Notes: generated by a model from the letters alone, not told the origin. A stretch of 64,000 bases of DNA from Thalassobaculum fulvum (GCF_014652915.1 NZ_BMZS01000009.1:1-64000); one strand, 5' to 3'; shown: positions 51,351 through 61,982, counted from the first letter of the stretch. Program-made: numbers and translations.

Positions 51351-52796
51351 CTACCGCACGAAATCGAACGGCTGGGCGCGGCGCAGCGCCTGGTCGACCC
51401 GGATCCGGTGGTTGACCGGCGGGTGGGCGCGTTGGGTGCAGTCCAGCCGCTCGCAGACCCGGCAACTGACGCCGGCCGGGGTGAACACCTCCGGCTTCTT
51501 CGGGTCGATGCCGTCGCCGTACACGAGGTGGCGGGCGTCCTTCAGCTCGCAACCGAGCGCGATCGAGTAGCGCGGCTGCAGCCGGTCGCGGCCGCCGCCG
51601 ATCGGGTCGAGGGTGCGGGCCAGGATCAGGAAGGTGGTGTCGTCCGGCAGCCGCGCCACCTGCGTGAGCAGCTGGCCCGGGCTGCGGAACACGTCGTGCA
51701 CCACCAGCCGCGGGCAGGTGCCGCCGAACCGGGCGAACTGGAAGCCGCCGCCGGACAGCCGCTTGGAGATGTTGCCGGCGTTGTCGACCCGCAGGAAGAA
51801 GAACGGCACGCCGCGGGCGCCCGAGCGCTGCATGGTGGTCAGCCGGTGGCAGACCTGCTCGACGCTGGCGCCGAACCGCCGGCGCAGCAGCTCGATGTCG
51901 TAGCGCAGGTCCCTGGCGGCCTGCAGGAACGGCGCGTACGGCATCATCACCGCGCCGGCGAAGTAGTTGGCGAGCGTCATGCGGAACAGGCCGCGGGCCT
52001 CGTCGTTCGGCAGCTCGACCCGCTCGACGATGCGGTCCAGCCGCTCGCGGTGACCGATCAGCGCCAGCTGCACCGCCAGGTGGAAGATCCGGGCCGACGG
52101 CAGCAGGGTCTCGGAGATCAGGATGCGGCGGCGGTGATAGTCCCAGCGCCGCAGCGTGTCGGCCATCACCTCGACCGGCATCACCCGGACGTCGATGCCG
52201 TGGGCCGCCCTGACGTGGGCGCGCAGGCCGGCGAACAGGGCGTCGCGGTCGAGCCCGGCCTCGTCCCACAGCTCCTCGGCGGCGCGCTCCAGGTCGTCGA
52301 AGTGGTTCGACGCCGCCTCCAGCACGTCGCGCACCGCCTCGACCGGGCTGTCGGGCGGCAGCGGCCCGTCGCCGGTGCCGTCGCCGCCGGCCTCGTGCGC
52401 CAGCACCTGGGCGCTCTCCCAGATCCGGCGGTAGGCCCGGTACAGGGTCAGCACGCCCTGGGCGGCGGCCGGCGCGGCCGCCACCAGCTCGCGCAGCTCG
52501 CGGTCGGACACGCCCTGGCCCTCGAACAGCGGATCGCCGAACACTTCCGACAGGCCGGCGGCCAGCCGCTGGTCGTCGTCCTCGGCGAACTCCTTGAGGT
52601 CGATCTCGAAGGCGTTGCCGAGCTTGAACAGCAGCGGGACGGTGACCGGGCGCTGGTTGTGCTCGATCAGATTCAGGTAGCTCGGCGAGATGCCGATCTG
52701 TGCCGCCATCTCGGTCTGGCTGAGGCCCTGGTCCAGCCGGAACCGGCGGATCTTGTGGCCGAGCATGGCCTTGCGGTCCAAGCGTTCGTTCGCCAT
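51351..52796 (-). CDS. ScfR/RamB-type transcriptional regulator
   Basis: The 481-residue product has an N-terminal XRE helix-turn-helix (about residues 13-67, DQGLSQTEMAAQIGISPSYL) and an IrrE-like middle without a clear HExxH zinc motif, so it is unlikely to be a protease. The C-terminal ScfR domain (PF09856) ends in a Cys-rich site, Cys445, Cys448 and Cys453. RamB and MccR relatives bind short-chain acyl-CoA and regulate acetate and propionate genes. Its divergent neighbour is isocitrate lyase, a known target of RamB, so aceA is the likely target. Confidence 0.86.
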   Translation of the reverse strand: MANERLDRKAMLGHKIRRFRLDQGLSQTEMAAQIGISPSYLNLIEHNQRPVTVPLLFKLGNAFEIDLKEFAEDDDQRLAAGLSEVFGDPLFEGQGVSDRELRELVAAAPAAAQGVLTLYRAYRRIWESAQVLAHEAGGDGTGDGPLPPDSPVEAVRDVLEAASNHFDDLERAAEELWDEAGLDRDALFAGLRAHVRAAHGIDVRVMPVEVMADTLRRWDYHRRRILISETLLPSARIFHLAVQLALIGHRERLDRIVERVELPNDEARGLFRMTLANYFAGAVMMPYAPFLQAARDLRYDIELLRRRFGASVEQVCHRLTTMQRSGARGVPFFFLRVDNAGNISKRLSGGGFQFARFGGTCPRLVVHDVFRSPGQLLTQVARLPDDTTFLILARTLDPIGGGRDRLQPRYSIALGCELKDARHLVYGDGIDPKKPEVFTPAGVSCRVCERLDCTQRAHPPVNHRIRVDQALRRAQPFDFVR

Positions 52797-53034
52797 GCGC
52801 CGGACGATCCTCTCTCGCTCGCGCCCGCGAACAGTCTAGCGAGTCGCGGTTGCGAACGCGAAGAAAATTACAAAATTTACAAATTACAGACTGTTATTTT
52901 CACGAAAGCGACACTGTTACTCGTTTTCATACAATGGGTTATGGCCAATCCCGGAGGACGGTGAATATATGGCGGTCATGTTGCGGCGCGATATGGAGAA
53001 GCGTCGCCGAACCGACCCCGAGGAGGACCACCCG
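52797..53034. other. Divergent control region between the ScfR-type regulator and aceA
   Basis: The 238-bp gap contains a distinctly AT-rich tract (52858-52935), the kind of place where an ScfR family protein would bind. I see no perfect long palindrome; GTTGCGAACGCGAA and nearby A/T runs could include half sites. Confidence 0.5.
52908..52935 (+). promoter_or_regulatory. Promoter candidate for aceA
   Basis: GCGACA at 52908-52913 and TACAAT at 52930-52935 are 16 bp apart on the aceA strand, inside the AT-rich tract. Transcription would start about 90 bp before the chosen ATG. Confidence 0.45.
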
Positions 53035-54333
<1,299 letters not shown>

Positions 54334-54375
54334 CACGGCCCCCCAAGAGACGGCCCGAGTAGAGAGGAGGAAGCC

Positions 54376-54576
54376 ATGCCTGAGCGTTACTGGGTGATCG
54401 GCGGCGAGTACGAATCGACCGCCTTCGACAAGCTGGTGGACGGCACCGAGCGGATCCTCGGCCCGTACCGCAACCAGGATGCCGCCAAGCAGGCCTGGGA
54501 GGACATCGCGGTCGCGACCCGCAGCATCTGCACCGCCCGCTTCACGATCGTCCGGGAGGGGTCGGCTTTCGCCTGA
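54376..54576 (+). CDS. DUF4170 family protein
   Basis: The 66-residue product matches the small alphaproteobacterial DUF4170 family: MPERYWVIGGEYESTAFDKL and the GPYRNQDAAKQAW stretch. Its function is unknown. A GAGAGGAGG ribosome binding site precedes the ATG. It follows aceA by 42 bp and ends just before a strong terminator, so aceA-DUF4170 is probably one transcript. Confidence 0.85.
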   Translation: MPERYWVIGGEYESTAFDKLVDGTERILGPYRNQDAAKQAWEDIAVATRSICTARFTIVREGSAFA

Positions 54577-54600
54577 CCCCGTCCCTCCCCGGGACGATCG

Positions 54601-54652
54601 AAGGGCCGGGTCCCCCTCCTCACGCTCGGGGGGCCCGGCCCTTTCTTTTTTT
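54601..54652 (+). terminator. Strong intrinsic terminator after DUF4170
   Basis: GGGCCGGGTCCCCC (54603-54616) pairs with 54628-54641 over 14 bp with one G-T pair and an 11-base loop, followed by TTTCTTTTTTT. This is the most classical intrinsic terminator in the window and ends the aceA transcript. Confidence 0.93.
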
Positions 54653-54679
54653 CACCCGCTGCCGGGTGCTCTGCCCCAG

Positions 54680-54777
54680 TCCTCATCCCGGCCGAAACGG
54701 AGTTGAGAGCCGGGACCCGAGACCGGCACATAGGTCCCGGATCGTCCGCGCCTTGGCGCTGCCGTCCGGGATGAGGC
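54680..54777. repeat. Palindromic intergenic repeat, copy E (variant)
   Basis: CCTCATCCCGG (54680) pairs with CCGGGATGAGG (54766), enclosing GAGAGCCGGGACC (54706) and AGGTCCCGGATC (54732). It is related to copy D and lies between the convergent DUF4170 and TauE/SafE genes. Confidence 0.65.
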
Positions 54778-54789
54778 CAAGAAGGAAAG

Positions 54790-55539
54790 CTACCCCAGCG
54801 TCGCCCGGCCGATCGCGATGACCGCCAGCAGGAACAGCAGCACCAGTGCGGCCTGCCTGACCCGCTGCTCGGGCGCGATGCCGTACAGCCGGCGGCCGAG
54901 CCAGACCGCGCCCTCGACCAGCGGCACCAGGATCAGGCAGCGCAGCGCCAGGTTCGTGTCGACCAGCCCGTAGCCGGCCATCACCGCCAGCGACACCAGG
55001 TCGGTGACCAGGAACACCGCCACCGCGGTCGCCCGCAGGGTGGCGGCCGGCAGCGGCGAGGACAGGTACAGCAGGATCACCGGCGGTCCCGGAATGCCGG
55101 CCGAGCCGGACAGCAGCCCCATGGCGACGCCGGTGCCGAGCTTCAGCCCGGCCCCCGGCGCCCGCTTGAGGCCGAGCCCGGCGGCGATCGCCAGGGTCGC
55201 GGCCAGCACCGCGATGCCGATCCCGAGCCGCATGGCGTTGTCGTCGACCGAGGCCAGGGCCAGCGCGCCGAGCGGGATGGCGGGGAGCGCCCCCAGCACC
55301 ATCAGCGCGCTGCCGCGCCGGTCGATGTCGTGGCGGACATGCGGCAGCAGCCGGATGCCGGCGAAGATGTCGAGCACCAGGGAGATCGGCACGATCTCGG
55401 CCGGCGGCGCCAGCACCGAGACCGAGGTCACCAGGATCAGCGCGAAGCCGAAGCCGGTGAAGCCGCGGACCGTGCCGGCGACCAGCGAGGCGGCGGCGGC
55501 GAGCGCCCAGACCTCCGCCGACCAGCCGAGCAGCTCCAC
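54790..55539 (-). CDS. TauE/SafE family membrane permease
   Basis: The 249-residue product has about eight membrane helices and the two TauE/SafE repeats, GTVRGFTGFGFALILV near 22-37 and GLLSGSAGIPGPPVILLYL near 140-158. Family members export sulfite, sulfoacetate or related organosulfonates, or are of unknown substrate. No sulfonate gene is adjacent. It begins 3 bp after the GNAT gene and is coupled to it. Confidence 0.88.
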   Translation of the reverse strand: MELLGWSAEVWALAAAASLVAGTVRGFTGFGFALILVTSVSVLAPPAEIVPISLVLDIFAGIRLLPHVRHDIDRRGSALMVLGALPAIPLGALALASVDDNAMRLGIGIAVLAATLAIAAGLGLKRAPGAGLKLGTGVAMGLLSGSAGIPGPPVILLYLSSPLPAATLRATAVAVFLVTDLVSLAVMAGYGLVDTNLALRCLILVPLVEGAVWLGRRLYGIAPEQRVRQAALVLLFLLAVIAIGRATLG

Positions 55540-55542
55540 CGC

Positions 55543-56106
55543 TCAGCCGACCCGCAGGCGCCGGTGGGTCACGACGGCGTCGCCGTCGACATCGTCTCCT
55601 CGATGACACCTCCAGGGCAGGACGCGCAGGGCGGCGTCGCGCGGCAGGGTGTCGAGGGACTGGCCCGCCAGGTCCTTGACCTGCAGGTGGCCGGCCGTGA
55701 TCGGCCCGGGCATCGCGATGCCGTACGGCGCCGCCGGCTCGAAGCCGTAGGGCCGGTAGTAGGACGGGTCGCCGGAGACCAGGCACAGCCGCCAGCCGCG
55801 GTCGCGGGCGACCGACAGGCCGTGGCCGACCAGCGCCCGGCCGAGGCCCTGGCCGCGCAGCTCCGGGTCGACGGCGAGCGGGCCGAGCAGCAGCGCCGGC
55901 CGGTCGAGACCGAGCATCACCGCCCAGAACCGCAGGGTCGCCAGCGGCCGGTCGGTTTCGGGGTTCGCGGCGATGAAGCCGAGGGTCGGGGCGCCGAGCC
56001 GCAGCTTGTACACCGTGCGGCCGCGCCGGTCCGGGCCGAAGCCCAGGTCGTTGAGGGTTTCGATGACGGCGCCGTCGGACGGCAGCTCGGAGCGGATCTG
56101 GAACAT
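55543..56106 (-). CDS. GNAT family N-acetyltransferase
   Basis: The 187-residue product has the acetyl-CoA site LGPLAVDPELRGQGLGRALV (about 74-93) and SYYRPYGFEPA typical of the YhbS-type branch. The acceptor is unknown. The ATG at 56104-56106 gives the usual start FQIRSELPSDGAVIE. It is cotranscribed with the TauE/SafE gene. The 228-bp upstream gap to the divergent PfkB gene holds the promoters, but I could not pin one down. Confidence 0.86.
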   Translation of the reverse strand: MFQIRSELPSDGAVIETLNDLGFGPDRRGRTVYKLRLGAPTLGFIAANPETDRPLATLRFWAVMLGLDRPALLLGPLAVDPELRGQGLGRALVGHGLSVARDRGWRLCLVSGDPSYYRPYGFEPAAPYGIAMPGPITAGHLQVKDLAGQSLDTLPRDAALRVLPWRCHRGDDVDGDAVVTHRRLRVG

Positions 56107-56334
56107 CGTGACCACCTGGCCGGAGAGGGAAGGGCTATCCCCGCTCCGGCAGTGGCCGGGCGGGATCAGACGAAGGCGCGTCGACGCGCGCACCCCGGAG
56201 GCGTGACCTGCCGGGGGGTGATTCGTCGTCGCAGCTGATCTCGGCTCGTCGGGGTCATGGCCCGTGATCGTCCTCTGATACAGTGCCGCAACAGGTAGTC
56301 GAAACCGCCCCCCGGTGCCAGAGGATTTTCGCGC

Positions 56335-57291
56335 ATGCCCGACACGACGTCGACGCAACCCGGCGAGTCGGCCCCCGCGCGGACGCCGCAGGTGCAGGGC
56401 CCCTATGTGCAGTGCCTGGGCGCGGCGACCCTCGACACGGTGCTGCGGGTGCCGGCGATCCCGCCGTACGGCAAGGTGCTGGCCGAGGCCTGCGCGGTGT
56501 TCGGGGCCGGCATGGCGTCGGCGGCGGCCGCCTCGATCGCCAGGCTCGGCGGCCGGGCCGGAATCTGGGCGCGGATCGGCGACGACGACGCAGGCACCCG
56601 CTGGCGGGCCGACCTGGAAGGCGAGGGCGTCGACGTCTCGGCGGTGCGGGTGGTGCCGGGCCGCCGCACCGCGATCTCGACGATCGTCGTGGACGCCGCC
56701 GGCGAGCGGCTGATCGTGCCGTACTACGACCCGGAGATGCCGCGCGACCCGTCCTGGCTGCCGCTCGACAGGCTCGACGGAGCCGCGGCGGTGCTGGTCG
56801 ACACCCGCTGGCCGGACGGGGCGGCCGCCGCCCTCGACGCCGCCCGGGCCGCCGGGGTGCCGGCGATCCTCGACGCCGACGTGGCCGACCCGGCGGTGCT
56901 GCACGAGCTCGCCGCCCGGGCCGACCACGTGGTGTGCTCGGAGCCGGGGCTGGCGCTGCTGGAGCCGTCGGGCGACCCGGCGGCGCTGGCGGCCCGGCTG
57001 CCGCAGGCGCGCGTGGTGGCGGTGACGCTCGGGGCCGAAGGGGTGCGCTGGATCGCCGACGGCACCGCCGGCCGCCAGCCCGGCTTCCCGGTCGCCGCCG
57101 TCGACACCCTGTCGGCCGGCGACGTGTTCCACGGCGCCTATGCGCTGGCGATCGCCGAAGGCCGGGCGGTGGCCGACGCCATGCGGTTCGCGGCCGCCGC
57201 CGCGGCGATCAAGGTGACCCGGTTCGGCGGCCGGCTCGGCGCGCCGGCGCGGGCCGAGGTGGAGGCGCTGCTGGCGGCGCCGGCCGTCTGA
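56335..57291 (+). CDS. PfkB family sugar kinase
   Basis: The 318-residue product has the ribokinase fold, with the N-terminal GAGMASAAAASIARLGG and the C-terminal anion-hole motif DTLSAGDVFHGA with catalytic Asp263. It transfers phosphate from ATP to a sugar. The form is close to sulfofructose kinase and ketohexokinase-like members, but substrate residues cannot be judged here. KDPG aldolase nearby would fit a sugar acid route, though a GST gene lies between. Confidence 0.85.
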   Translation: MPDTTSTQPGESAPARTPQVQGPYVQCLGAATLDTVLRVPAIPPYGKVLAEACAVFGAGMASAAAASIARLGGRAGIWARIGDDDAGTRWRADLEGEGVDVSAVRVVPGRRTAISTIVVDAAGERLIVPYYDPEMPRDPSWLPLDRLDGAAAVLVDTRWPDGAAAALDAARAAGVPAILDADVADPAVLHELAARADHVVCSEPGLALLEPSGDPAALAARLPQARVVAVTLGAEGVRWIADGTAGRQPGFPVAAVDTLSAGDVFHGAYALAIAEGRAVADAMRFAAAAAAIKVTRFGGRLGAPARAEVEALLAAPAV

Positions 57292-57297
57292 GCGCCG

Positions 57298-57927
57298 TCA
57301 TTCGTCCTTCGGGAACAGCTCGGCGTCGGTCGCCTGGGCACGCTTGAACGCGGCCCGTCCGGTCAGCCGGCCGACATAGGCGGTGAACACGTCGGTATCG
57401 GGGATCAGCTCGAACAGCATGCCCCAGCGCAGGGTCGAGCCGATCACCACGTCGGCGGCGGTGAAGGTCTCGCCCATCAGGTAGGGACCGGTCGCCAGCG
57501 CGCCGCCCAGCACCTGCATCACCGTGTCGTAGTCGCCATAGCCGACCGTCGAGCGCGGGCCGGCCTCGCGCTTCATCATGCGGTCGGTCATCGCCGGCTC
57601 GACGCAGCCCGGCCCGAAGAACAGCCATTTCAGGTAGGGGCCGCGGCGCGGGTCGCCGACCGGGAGGCTCAGGCCGGCCTCGGGGAAGGCGTCGGCCAAG
57701 TGGCAGCAGATCGCCGCCGCCTCGCTGACCGGCACGCCGTCGTGCAGCAGCACCGGCACCTTGCCCATCGGGTTCAGCTTCAGGAACGCCGGCGACCGGT
57801 TCTCGCCGTTCTTTAGGTCGACCATCCGCAGCTCGTAGGGGTGGCCGATCTCCTCGAGCATCCAGTGGACGATCGACGAGCGCGACGGGACGGCGTGGTA
57901 CAGGATCAGCTCGGACCGGTCGTGCAT
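57298..57927 (-). CDS. Glutathione S-transferase family protein
   Basis: The 209-residue product has a thioredoxin-fold N-terminus with the GSH-binding PVLLHDGVPVSEAAAICCHLAD stretch (about residues 54-75) and an all-helical C-terminus. It begins LILYHAVPSRSSIVHW, the usual strand with Ser in place of the usual catalytic Tyr/Ser/Cys. The substrate is unknown. It is convergent with the PfkB gene, separated by 6 bp. Confidence 0.9.
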   Translation of the reverse strand: MHDRSELILYHAVPSRSSIVHWMLEEIGHPYELRMVDLKNGENRSPAFLKLNPMGKVPVLLHDGVPVSEAAAICCHLADAFPEAGLSLPVGDPRRGPYLKWLFFGPGCVEPAMTDRMMKREAGPRSTVGYGDYDTVMQVLGGALATGPYLMGETFTAADVVIGSTLRWGMLFELIPDTDVFTAYVGRLTGRAAFKRAQATDAELFPKDE

Positions 57928-58041
57928 GGTCTGTGTCCCTCGGCGAATGGTTCGGTTTCGACGATCGTCCCGGTCCGTGACGGAGTCAAGAACGGATCGG
58001 GAACATTGTGGGGTTCATGATAGGCCGTTGGATCAGACGCC

Positions 58042-58187
58042 CGTCGCTTCGTGGGTTCCGGATCCGTCCCGCCTGTCGCGGTCCGGTCCGGAATGACGAT
58101 GGGGAAGACGGCACTCCCTCACCTGTCGTCATTCCGGACGGGCGCGCCGTCCTCGGCGCGGTCGAGCCGGAACCCACGACGCGACGG
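58042..58187. repeat. Palindromic intergenic repeat, copy C
   Basis: The arms 58042-58061 and 58168-58187 (starting CGTCGCTTCGTGGGTTCCGG) match over 20 bp with one mismatch, and GTCCGGAATGACGA (58086) pairs with 58127-58140 within them. This is the best-preserved copy of the family in the window, between the GST and KDPG aldolase genes. Confidence 0.8.
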
Positions 58188-58206
58188 GCGGGGCGGCGCC
58201 TCGCCT

Positions 58207-58830
58207 CTACCCCCGCAGCGCCGCCGCCTGCCGCGCCAGGTTCTCGATCCGAGCCCAGTCGCCGTCGCGGATCGCGTCGGTCGGGGCCGGGAAGCTGCCG
58301 CCGACGCACAGCACGTTCGGCAGCCCGAGGTATTCCGGCGCGTCGGCGGCGCCGATCCCGCCGGTCGGGCAGAACGCGATGTCCGGCAGCACCGGGCGGA
58401 TCTGGTCGAGGGCGTAGGTGCCGCCGGCCGCCTTGGCCGGGAAGAACTTCAGGGTGTCGAGCCCGGCCTTGCGGGCCGCCATCGCCTCCGACACGGTCTG
58501 GACGCCGGGCAGGTAGGCGAGGCCGGCGGCCGTCACCGGCGCCACCAGCTCGACGTCCAGGCCCGGCGACACCGCGAACGCCGCGCCGGCCTCGACCGCC
58601 GGGGCGATCTGGGCGCGGTCGAGCAGGGTGCCGACGCCGACGATGGCGTCCGGCACCTCGGCGCGGATCGCCCGGACCGCGTCGAGGGCGGCGGGCGTGC
58701 GCATGGTGACCTCGATCACCCGGATGCCGCCGGCCAGCAGCGCCCTGGCGAGCCCCGGGCCGCGGGCCGCGTCGTCGATGGTGACGACCGGGATCACGGG
58801 CCCCGCCTTCAGGATGTCGCGGACGTTCAT
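58207..58830 (-). CDS. eda: KDPG/KHG aldolase
   Basis: The 207-residue product splits 2-keto-3-deoxy-6-phosphogluconate into pyruvate and glyceraldehyde-3-phosphate, the last Entner-Doudoroff step. The Schiff-base Lys128 is in TLKFFPA and Glu40 in IEVTMRT, with the FCPTGGIG phosphate site. The ATG at 58830 was chosen over one five codons upstream, to match the family start. The first Entner-Doudoroff enzyme is not in the window. Confidence 0.93.
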   Translation of the reverse strand: MNVRDILKAGPVIPVVTIDDAARGPGLARALLAGGIRVIEVTMRTPAALDAVRAIRAEVPDAIVGVGTLLDRAQIAPAVEAGAAFAVSPGLDVELVAPVTAAGLAYLPGVQTVSEAMAARKAGLDTLKFFPAKAAGGTYALDQIRPVLPDIAFCPTGGIGAADAPEYLGLPNVLCVGGSFPAPTDAIRDGDWARIENLARQAAALRG

Positions 58831-58911
58831 GGCCGAGTCTCCCATGCCCGAGTCTCCGTTCCGGATGTCCCGGGGAAGCTAGGCCGGCCGGCCGTCCGGA
58901 ACAAGCGACCC

Positions 58912-58941
58912 TTGCGCCGACCCACCCCCACGTCCTATATG
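58912..58941 (+). promoter_or_regulatory. Promoter of the 4.5S RNA gene
   Basis: TTGCGC at 58912-58917 and TATATG at 58936-58941 are 18 bp apart (CTATAT gives 17), just upstream of the RNA. Confidence 0.65.
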
Positions 58942-58943
58942 CC

Positions 58944-59048
58944 GCCTCGGAAGGTCGGCGCGGACGGGCTCCTCGCCAATCCGGTCAGGTCCGGAAGGAA
59001 GCAGCCGTAACGAGTTCCGGTCCGGGTCGCTGCCGGCCTTCCGCCTTA
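58944..59048 (+). ncRNA. ffs: Signal recognition particle 4.5S RNA
   Basis: The conserved SRP loop GTCAGGTCCGGAAGGAAGCA lies at 58984-59003, and GGAAGGTCGGC near the 5' end pairs with GCCGGCCTTCC near the 3' end, forming the single long hairpin of the bacterial small SRP RNA. It binds Ffh and targets membrane proteins co-translationally. The exact ends are estimated from the pairing. It precedes dnaX, an arrangement found in many alphaproteobacteria. Confidence 0.95.
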
Positions 59049-59098
59049 ATCCTTCATCGTCGGTTTCACCCTCGCCCGCGGCGCCCTATGATCCCCGC

Positions 59099-61000
59099 AT
59101 GAGCGACGCCGTCGACAGTCCCGAGGTCACCCGGCCCGAGTCCACTCAGGCCGAGAACGGCACCGCCGAGTACCGGGTGCTGGCGCGCAAGTACCGCCCG
59201 CAGACCTTCGAGGACCTGGTCGGCCAGGAGACCCTGGTCCGCACCCTGCGCAACGCCTTCGCGCAGAACCGCATCCACCACGCCTTCGTGCTGACCGGGG
59301 TGCGCGGGGTCGGCAAGACCACGACCGCGCGGATCGTGGCCAAGGGGCTGAACTGCACCGGGCCGGACGGCACCGGCGGCCCGACCATGACGCCCTGCGG
59401 GGTGTGCGAGAACTGCCGGGCGATCGCCGAGGACCGGCACGTCGACGTCATGGAGATGGACGCGGCGTCGCGCACCGGCGTCGACGACGTCCGCGAGATC
59501 ATCGAGAGCGTGCGCTACCGGCCGGTGTCGGCGCGCTACAAGGTCTACATCGTGGACGAGGTCCACATGCTGACCCGCAACGCCTTCAACGCGTTGCTGA
59601 AGACGCTCGAGGAGCCGCCCGAGCACGTGAAGTTCATCTTCGCGACCACCGAGATCCGCAAAGTGCCGATCACGGTGCTGTCGCGCTGCCAGCGCTTCGA
59701 CCTGCGGCGGATCGACGTGCCGGTGCTGACCGGGCTGTTCGAGAGCGTGTGCGCAAAGGAGCGGGTGGAGGCCGAGGCCGAGGCCCTGCGGATGATCGCG
59801 CGCGCCGCCGACGGCTCGGCCCGCGACGGGCTGTCGATCCTCGACCAGGCGATGGCGCTGGCCACCGGCCCGGTCACCGCGGCCCAGGTCCGCGACATGC
59901 TGGGCCTGGTCGACCGCGAGCGGGTCTACGACCTGTTCGAGGCGGTGATGGCCGGCCGCATCCCGGACGCGCTCGACGTGCTGCGCATGCTGTACGACGG
60001 CGGCGCCGATCCGGTGGTGGTGATCCAGGACCTGATGGAGCTGACCCACGCGGTCACCCGCATGAAGGCAGCGCCGAAGGCGGCCGGCGCCAACGATTTG
60101 GGCGAGGCCGAGCGCGACCGCGGCCGCAAGCTGGCCGAGACCTTGGCCGTACCGGCGCTGACCCGGTCCTGGCAGATGCTGTCGAAGGGGCTGGGCGAGG
60201 TCCAGAACGCGACCACGCCGATCGCCGCCGCCGAGATGGTGCTGATCCGCCTCGGCTATGCCGCCGACCTGCCGGACCCGGCCGACCTGATCCGGCTGCT
60301 GACCGACGGCTCCGGCGCGGTCGCCGGCGGTCCGCCTGCCGCGGCTGCCGCACCGCGTGCCGCCGCGGCCCCGGTCGCCACGGCCCCGGCTGCACCGGTT
60401 GCAGCCGCACCGGGTGTCCCGACGCCAGCGCCCGAGCCTTCGCCCGGCCCCGACGAGCCGCCGTCCTACGTTACCGAGGGGCCGCCGCCGGAGGACCAGG
60501 ACGACGGCCTGGCGGCCATGCCGGAGAGCTTCCGGGCGATGGTCGAGCTGTTCCACGCCCGCGGCGAGCCGGTGCTGTCGGCCCAGCTCGCCGGCTCGGT
60601 CCACTGCGTGTCCTACGCGCCCGGCCGGGTCGACATCCGCCCGAAGCCCGGGGCGGATCCCCGGCTGACCGCCCAGATGGCGGCGCATCTCGGGCGCTGG
60701 ACCGGGCAGCCCTGGGACATCCGGGTCTCGCGCGACGACGGCGAGCCGACCCTGCGCGAGCAGGCCGGCCAGGCTCGGGCCGAGCGGTTCGCCCGGGCGG
60801 CCGAGCATCCGGTGGTCTCGAAGGTGCTGGAGCTGTTCCCGGGTGCCGCGATCGAGGACATCACCGCCCCGCCGCCGCCGCTCGACACCATCGGCGAGGC
60901 CGACGACGACGAAGAGGCGCTTGACGACGTCGACACGGTCGTGCTCGACGACGAGCACGCGGTGGGCGACCAACCCGCAGGCAAGGCCAACCAGGCGTGA
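59099..61000 (+). CDS. dnaX: DNA polymerase III subunits gamma and tau
   Basis: The 633-residue clamp-loader ATPase has Walker A GVRGVGKT at 67-74, the zinc site Cys86, Cys100, Cys103 and Cys106, DEVH and the SRC arginine finger, then a Pro/Ala-rich linker (about 410-470) and a C-terminal tau domain. I see no slippery A-run, so the short gamma form is not obviously made by the E. coli frameshift. ybaB begins 7 bp after the stop. Confidence 0.95.
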   Translation: MSDAVDSPEVTRPESTQAENGTAEYRVLARKYRPQTFEDLVGQETLVRTLRNAFAQNRIHHAFVLTGVRGVGKTTTARIVAKGLNCTGPDGTGGPTMTPCGVCENCRAIAEDRHVDVMEMDAASRTGVDDVREIIESVRYRPVSARYKVYIVDEVHMLTRNAFNALLKTLEEPPEHVKFIFATTEIRKVPITVLSRCQRFDLRRIDVPVLTGLFESVCAKERVEAEAEALRMIARAADGSARDGLSILDQAMALATGPVTAAQVRDMLGLVDRERVYDLFEAVMAGRIPDALDVLRMLYDGGADPVVVIQDLMELTHAVTRMKAAPKAAGANDLGEAERDRGRKLAETLAVPALTRSWQMLSKGLGEVQNATTPIAAAEMVLIRLGYAADLPDPADLIRLLTDGSGAVAGGPPAAAAAPRAAAAPVATAPAAPVAAAPGVPTPAPEPSPGPDEPPSYVTEGPPPEDQDDGLAAMPESFRAMVELFHARGEPVLSAQLAGSVHCVSYAPGRVDIRPKPGADPRLTAQMAAHLGRWTGQPWDIRVSRDDGEPTLREQAGQARAERFARAAEHPVVSKVLELFPGAAIEDITAPPPPLDTIGEADDDEEALDDVDTVVLDDEHAVGDQPAGKANQA

Positions 61001-61007
61001 GGCAGAC

Positions 61008-61331
61008 ATGAAGAACCTCGGCCAGCTCATGAAGCAGGCTCAGGAAATGCAGTCCAAGGTCCAGGAGATGCAGGAGCGCCTGGCCCAGCTGGAGGTCACC
61101 GGCATGTCCGGCGGCGGCATGGTCGAGGTCGTGCTGACCGGCAAGGGCGAGGCCCGCAAGGTCTCGATCGACAAGGCCCTGGTCGATCCGGCCGAGGTCG
61201 AGGTCCTGGAGGACCTGCTGGTGGCGGCGATCAACGACGCCCGCGCCAAGGCCGACGCGCAGTCCGCCGAGGAGATGCAGAAACTGACCGGCGGCATCAG
61301 CCTGCCGCCGGGCTTCAAGCTGCCGTTCTGA
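61008..61331 (+). CDS. ybaB: YbaB/EbfC family nucleoid-associated protein
   Basis: The 107-residue product has the long helix [20 protein letters not shown] and the central [21 protein letters not shown] strand pair of the family, which binds DNA as a dimer. The start ATG at 61008 gives the standard N-terminus [10 protein letters not shown]. It lies between dnaX and recR, its usual place. Confidence 0.96.
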   Translation: MKNLGQLMKQAQEMQSKVQEMQERLAQLEVTGMSGGGMVEVVLTGKGEARKVSIDKALVDPAEVEVLEDLLVAAINDARAKADAQSAEEMQKLTGGISLPPGFKLPF

Positions 61332-61371
61332 CGGCGCCCGTCCGCAGACGGATCCGCAAAGGGAGAAGCCG

Positions 61372-61965
61372 GTGGCCGGCGGCGAGCTCGACCGCGCGAT
61401 GCAGTATCTGGCGAAGCTGCCGGGACTGGGCCCCCGCTCGGCCCGGCGCGCCATCCTGCACCTGATGAAGCGCCGGGAGTCGCTGATGATCCCGCTCGCC
61501 GAGGCGCTGGCCGAGGCGGCGCGGGCGGTCCGGCCGTGCTCGACCTGCGGCAACCTCGACACCGTCGACCCGTGCGGGATCTGCACCGACCCGCGGCGCG
61601 ACCCGCACACCATCTGCGTGGTCGAGGACGTGGCCGACGTCTGGGCGCTGGAGCGGGCCGCCGCGTTCGGCGGCCGCTACCACGTGATCGGCGGCGTGCT
61701 GTCGGCGCTCGACGGGGTCGGGCCGGACGACCTGAACGTCGACACCCTGGTGGCGCGGGCCTCGGACCCGGCGGTCACCGAGGTGATCCTGGCGATGAAC
61801 GCGACGGTCGACGGACAGACCACGGCCCACTATATAGCCGACAGGCTCGCACCGACCGGCGTGCGGGTGTCGCGTCTGGCGCACGGCGTCCCGGTGGGCG
61901 GCGAGCTCGACTATCTGGACGACGGCACCCTGGCGCAGGCGCTGCGGGCCCGGCAGGCGGTGTAG
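61372..61965 (+). CDS. recR: Recombination mediator protein RecR
   Basis: The 197-residue product forms rings that load RecA with RecO. It has the helix-hairpin-helix [14 protein letters not shown], the zinc site Cys56, Cys59, Cys68 and Cys71, and the Toprim domain ([12 protein letters not shown] and [14 protein letters not shown]). It starts with GTG behind GGGAG. It completes the dnaX-ybaB-recR unit. Confidence 0.97.
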   Translation: MAGGELDRAMQYLAKLPGLGPRSARRAILHLMKRRESLMIPLAEALAEAARAVRPCSTCGNLDTVDPCGICTDPRRDPHTICVVEDVADVWALERAAAFGGRYHVIGGVLSALDGVGPDDLNVDTLVARASDPAVTEVILAMNATVDGQTTAHYIADRLAPTGVRVSRLAHGVPVGGELDYLDDGTLAQALRARQAV

Positions 61966-61982
61966 GCCCGGCCGCAGGGACG

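Noticed and set aside
57291-58207. PfkB kinase and KDPG aldolase as one Entner-Doudoroff operon
   Set aside because: They are on opposite strands with a GST gene and a palindromic repeat between, so they are not cotranscribed.
59099-61000. Programmed frameshift in dnaX
   Set aside because: No A-rich slippery heptamer was seen near the expected place between ATPase and tau domains.
59066-61030. Open frame of over 650 codons antisense to dnaX
   Set aside because: dnaX on the forward strand has all ATPase and zinc motifs; the antisense product resembles nothing.
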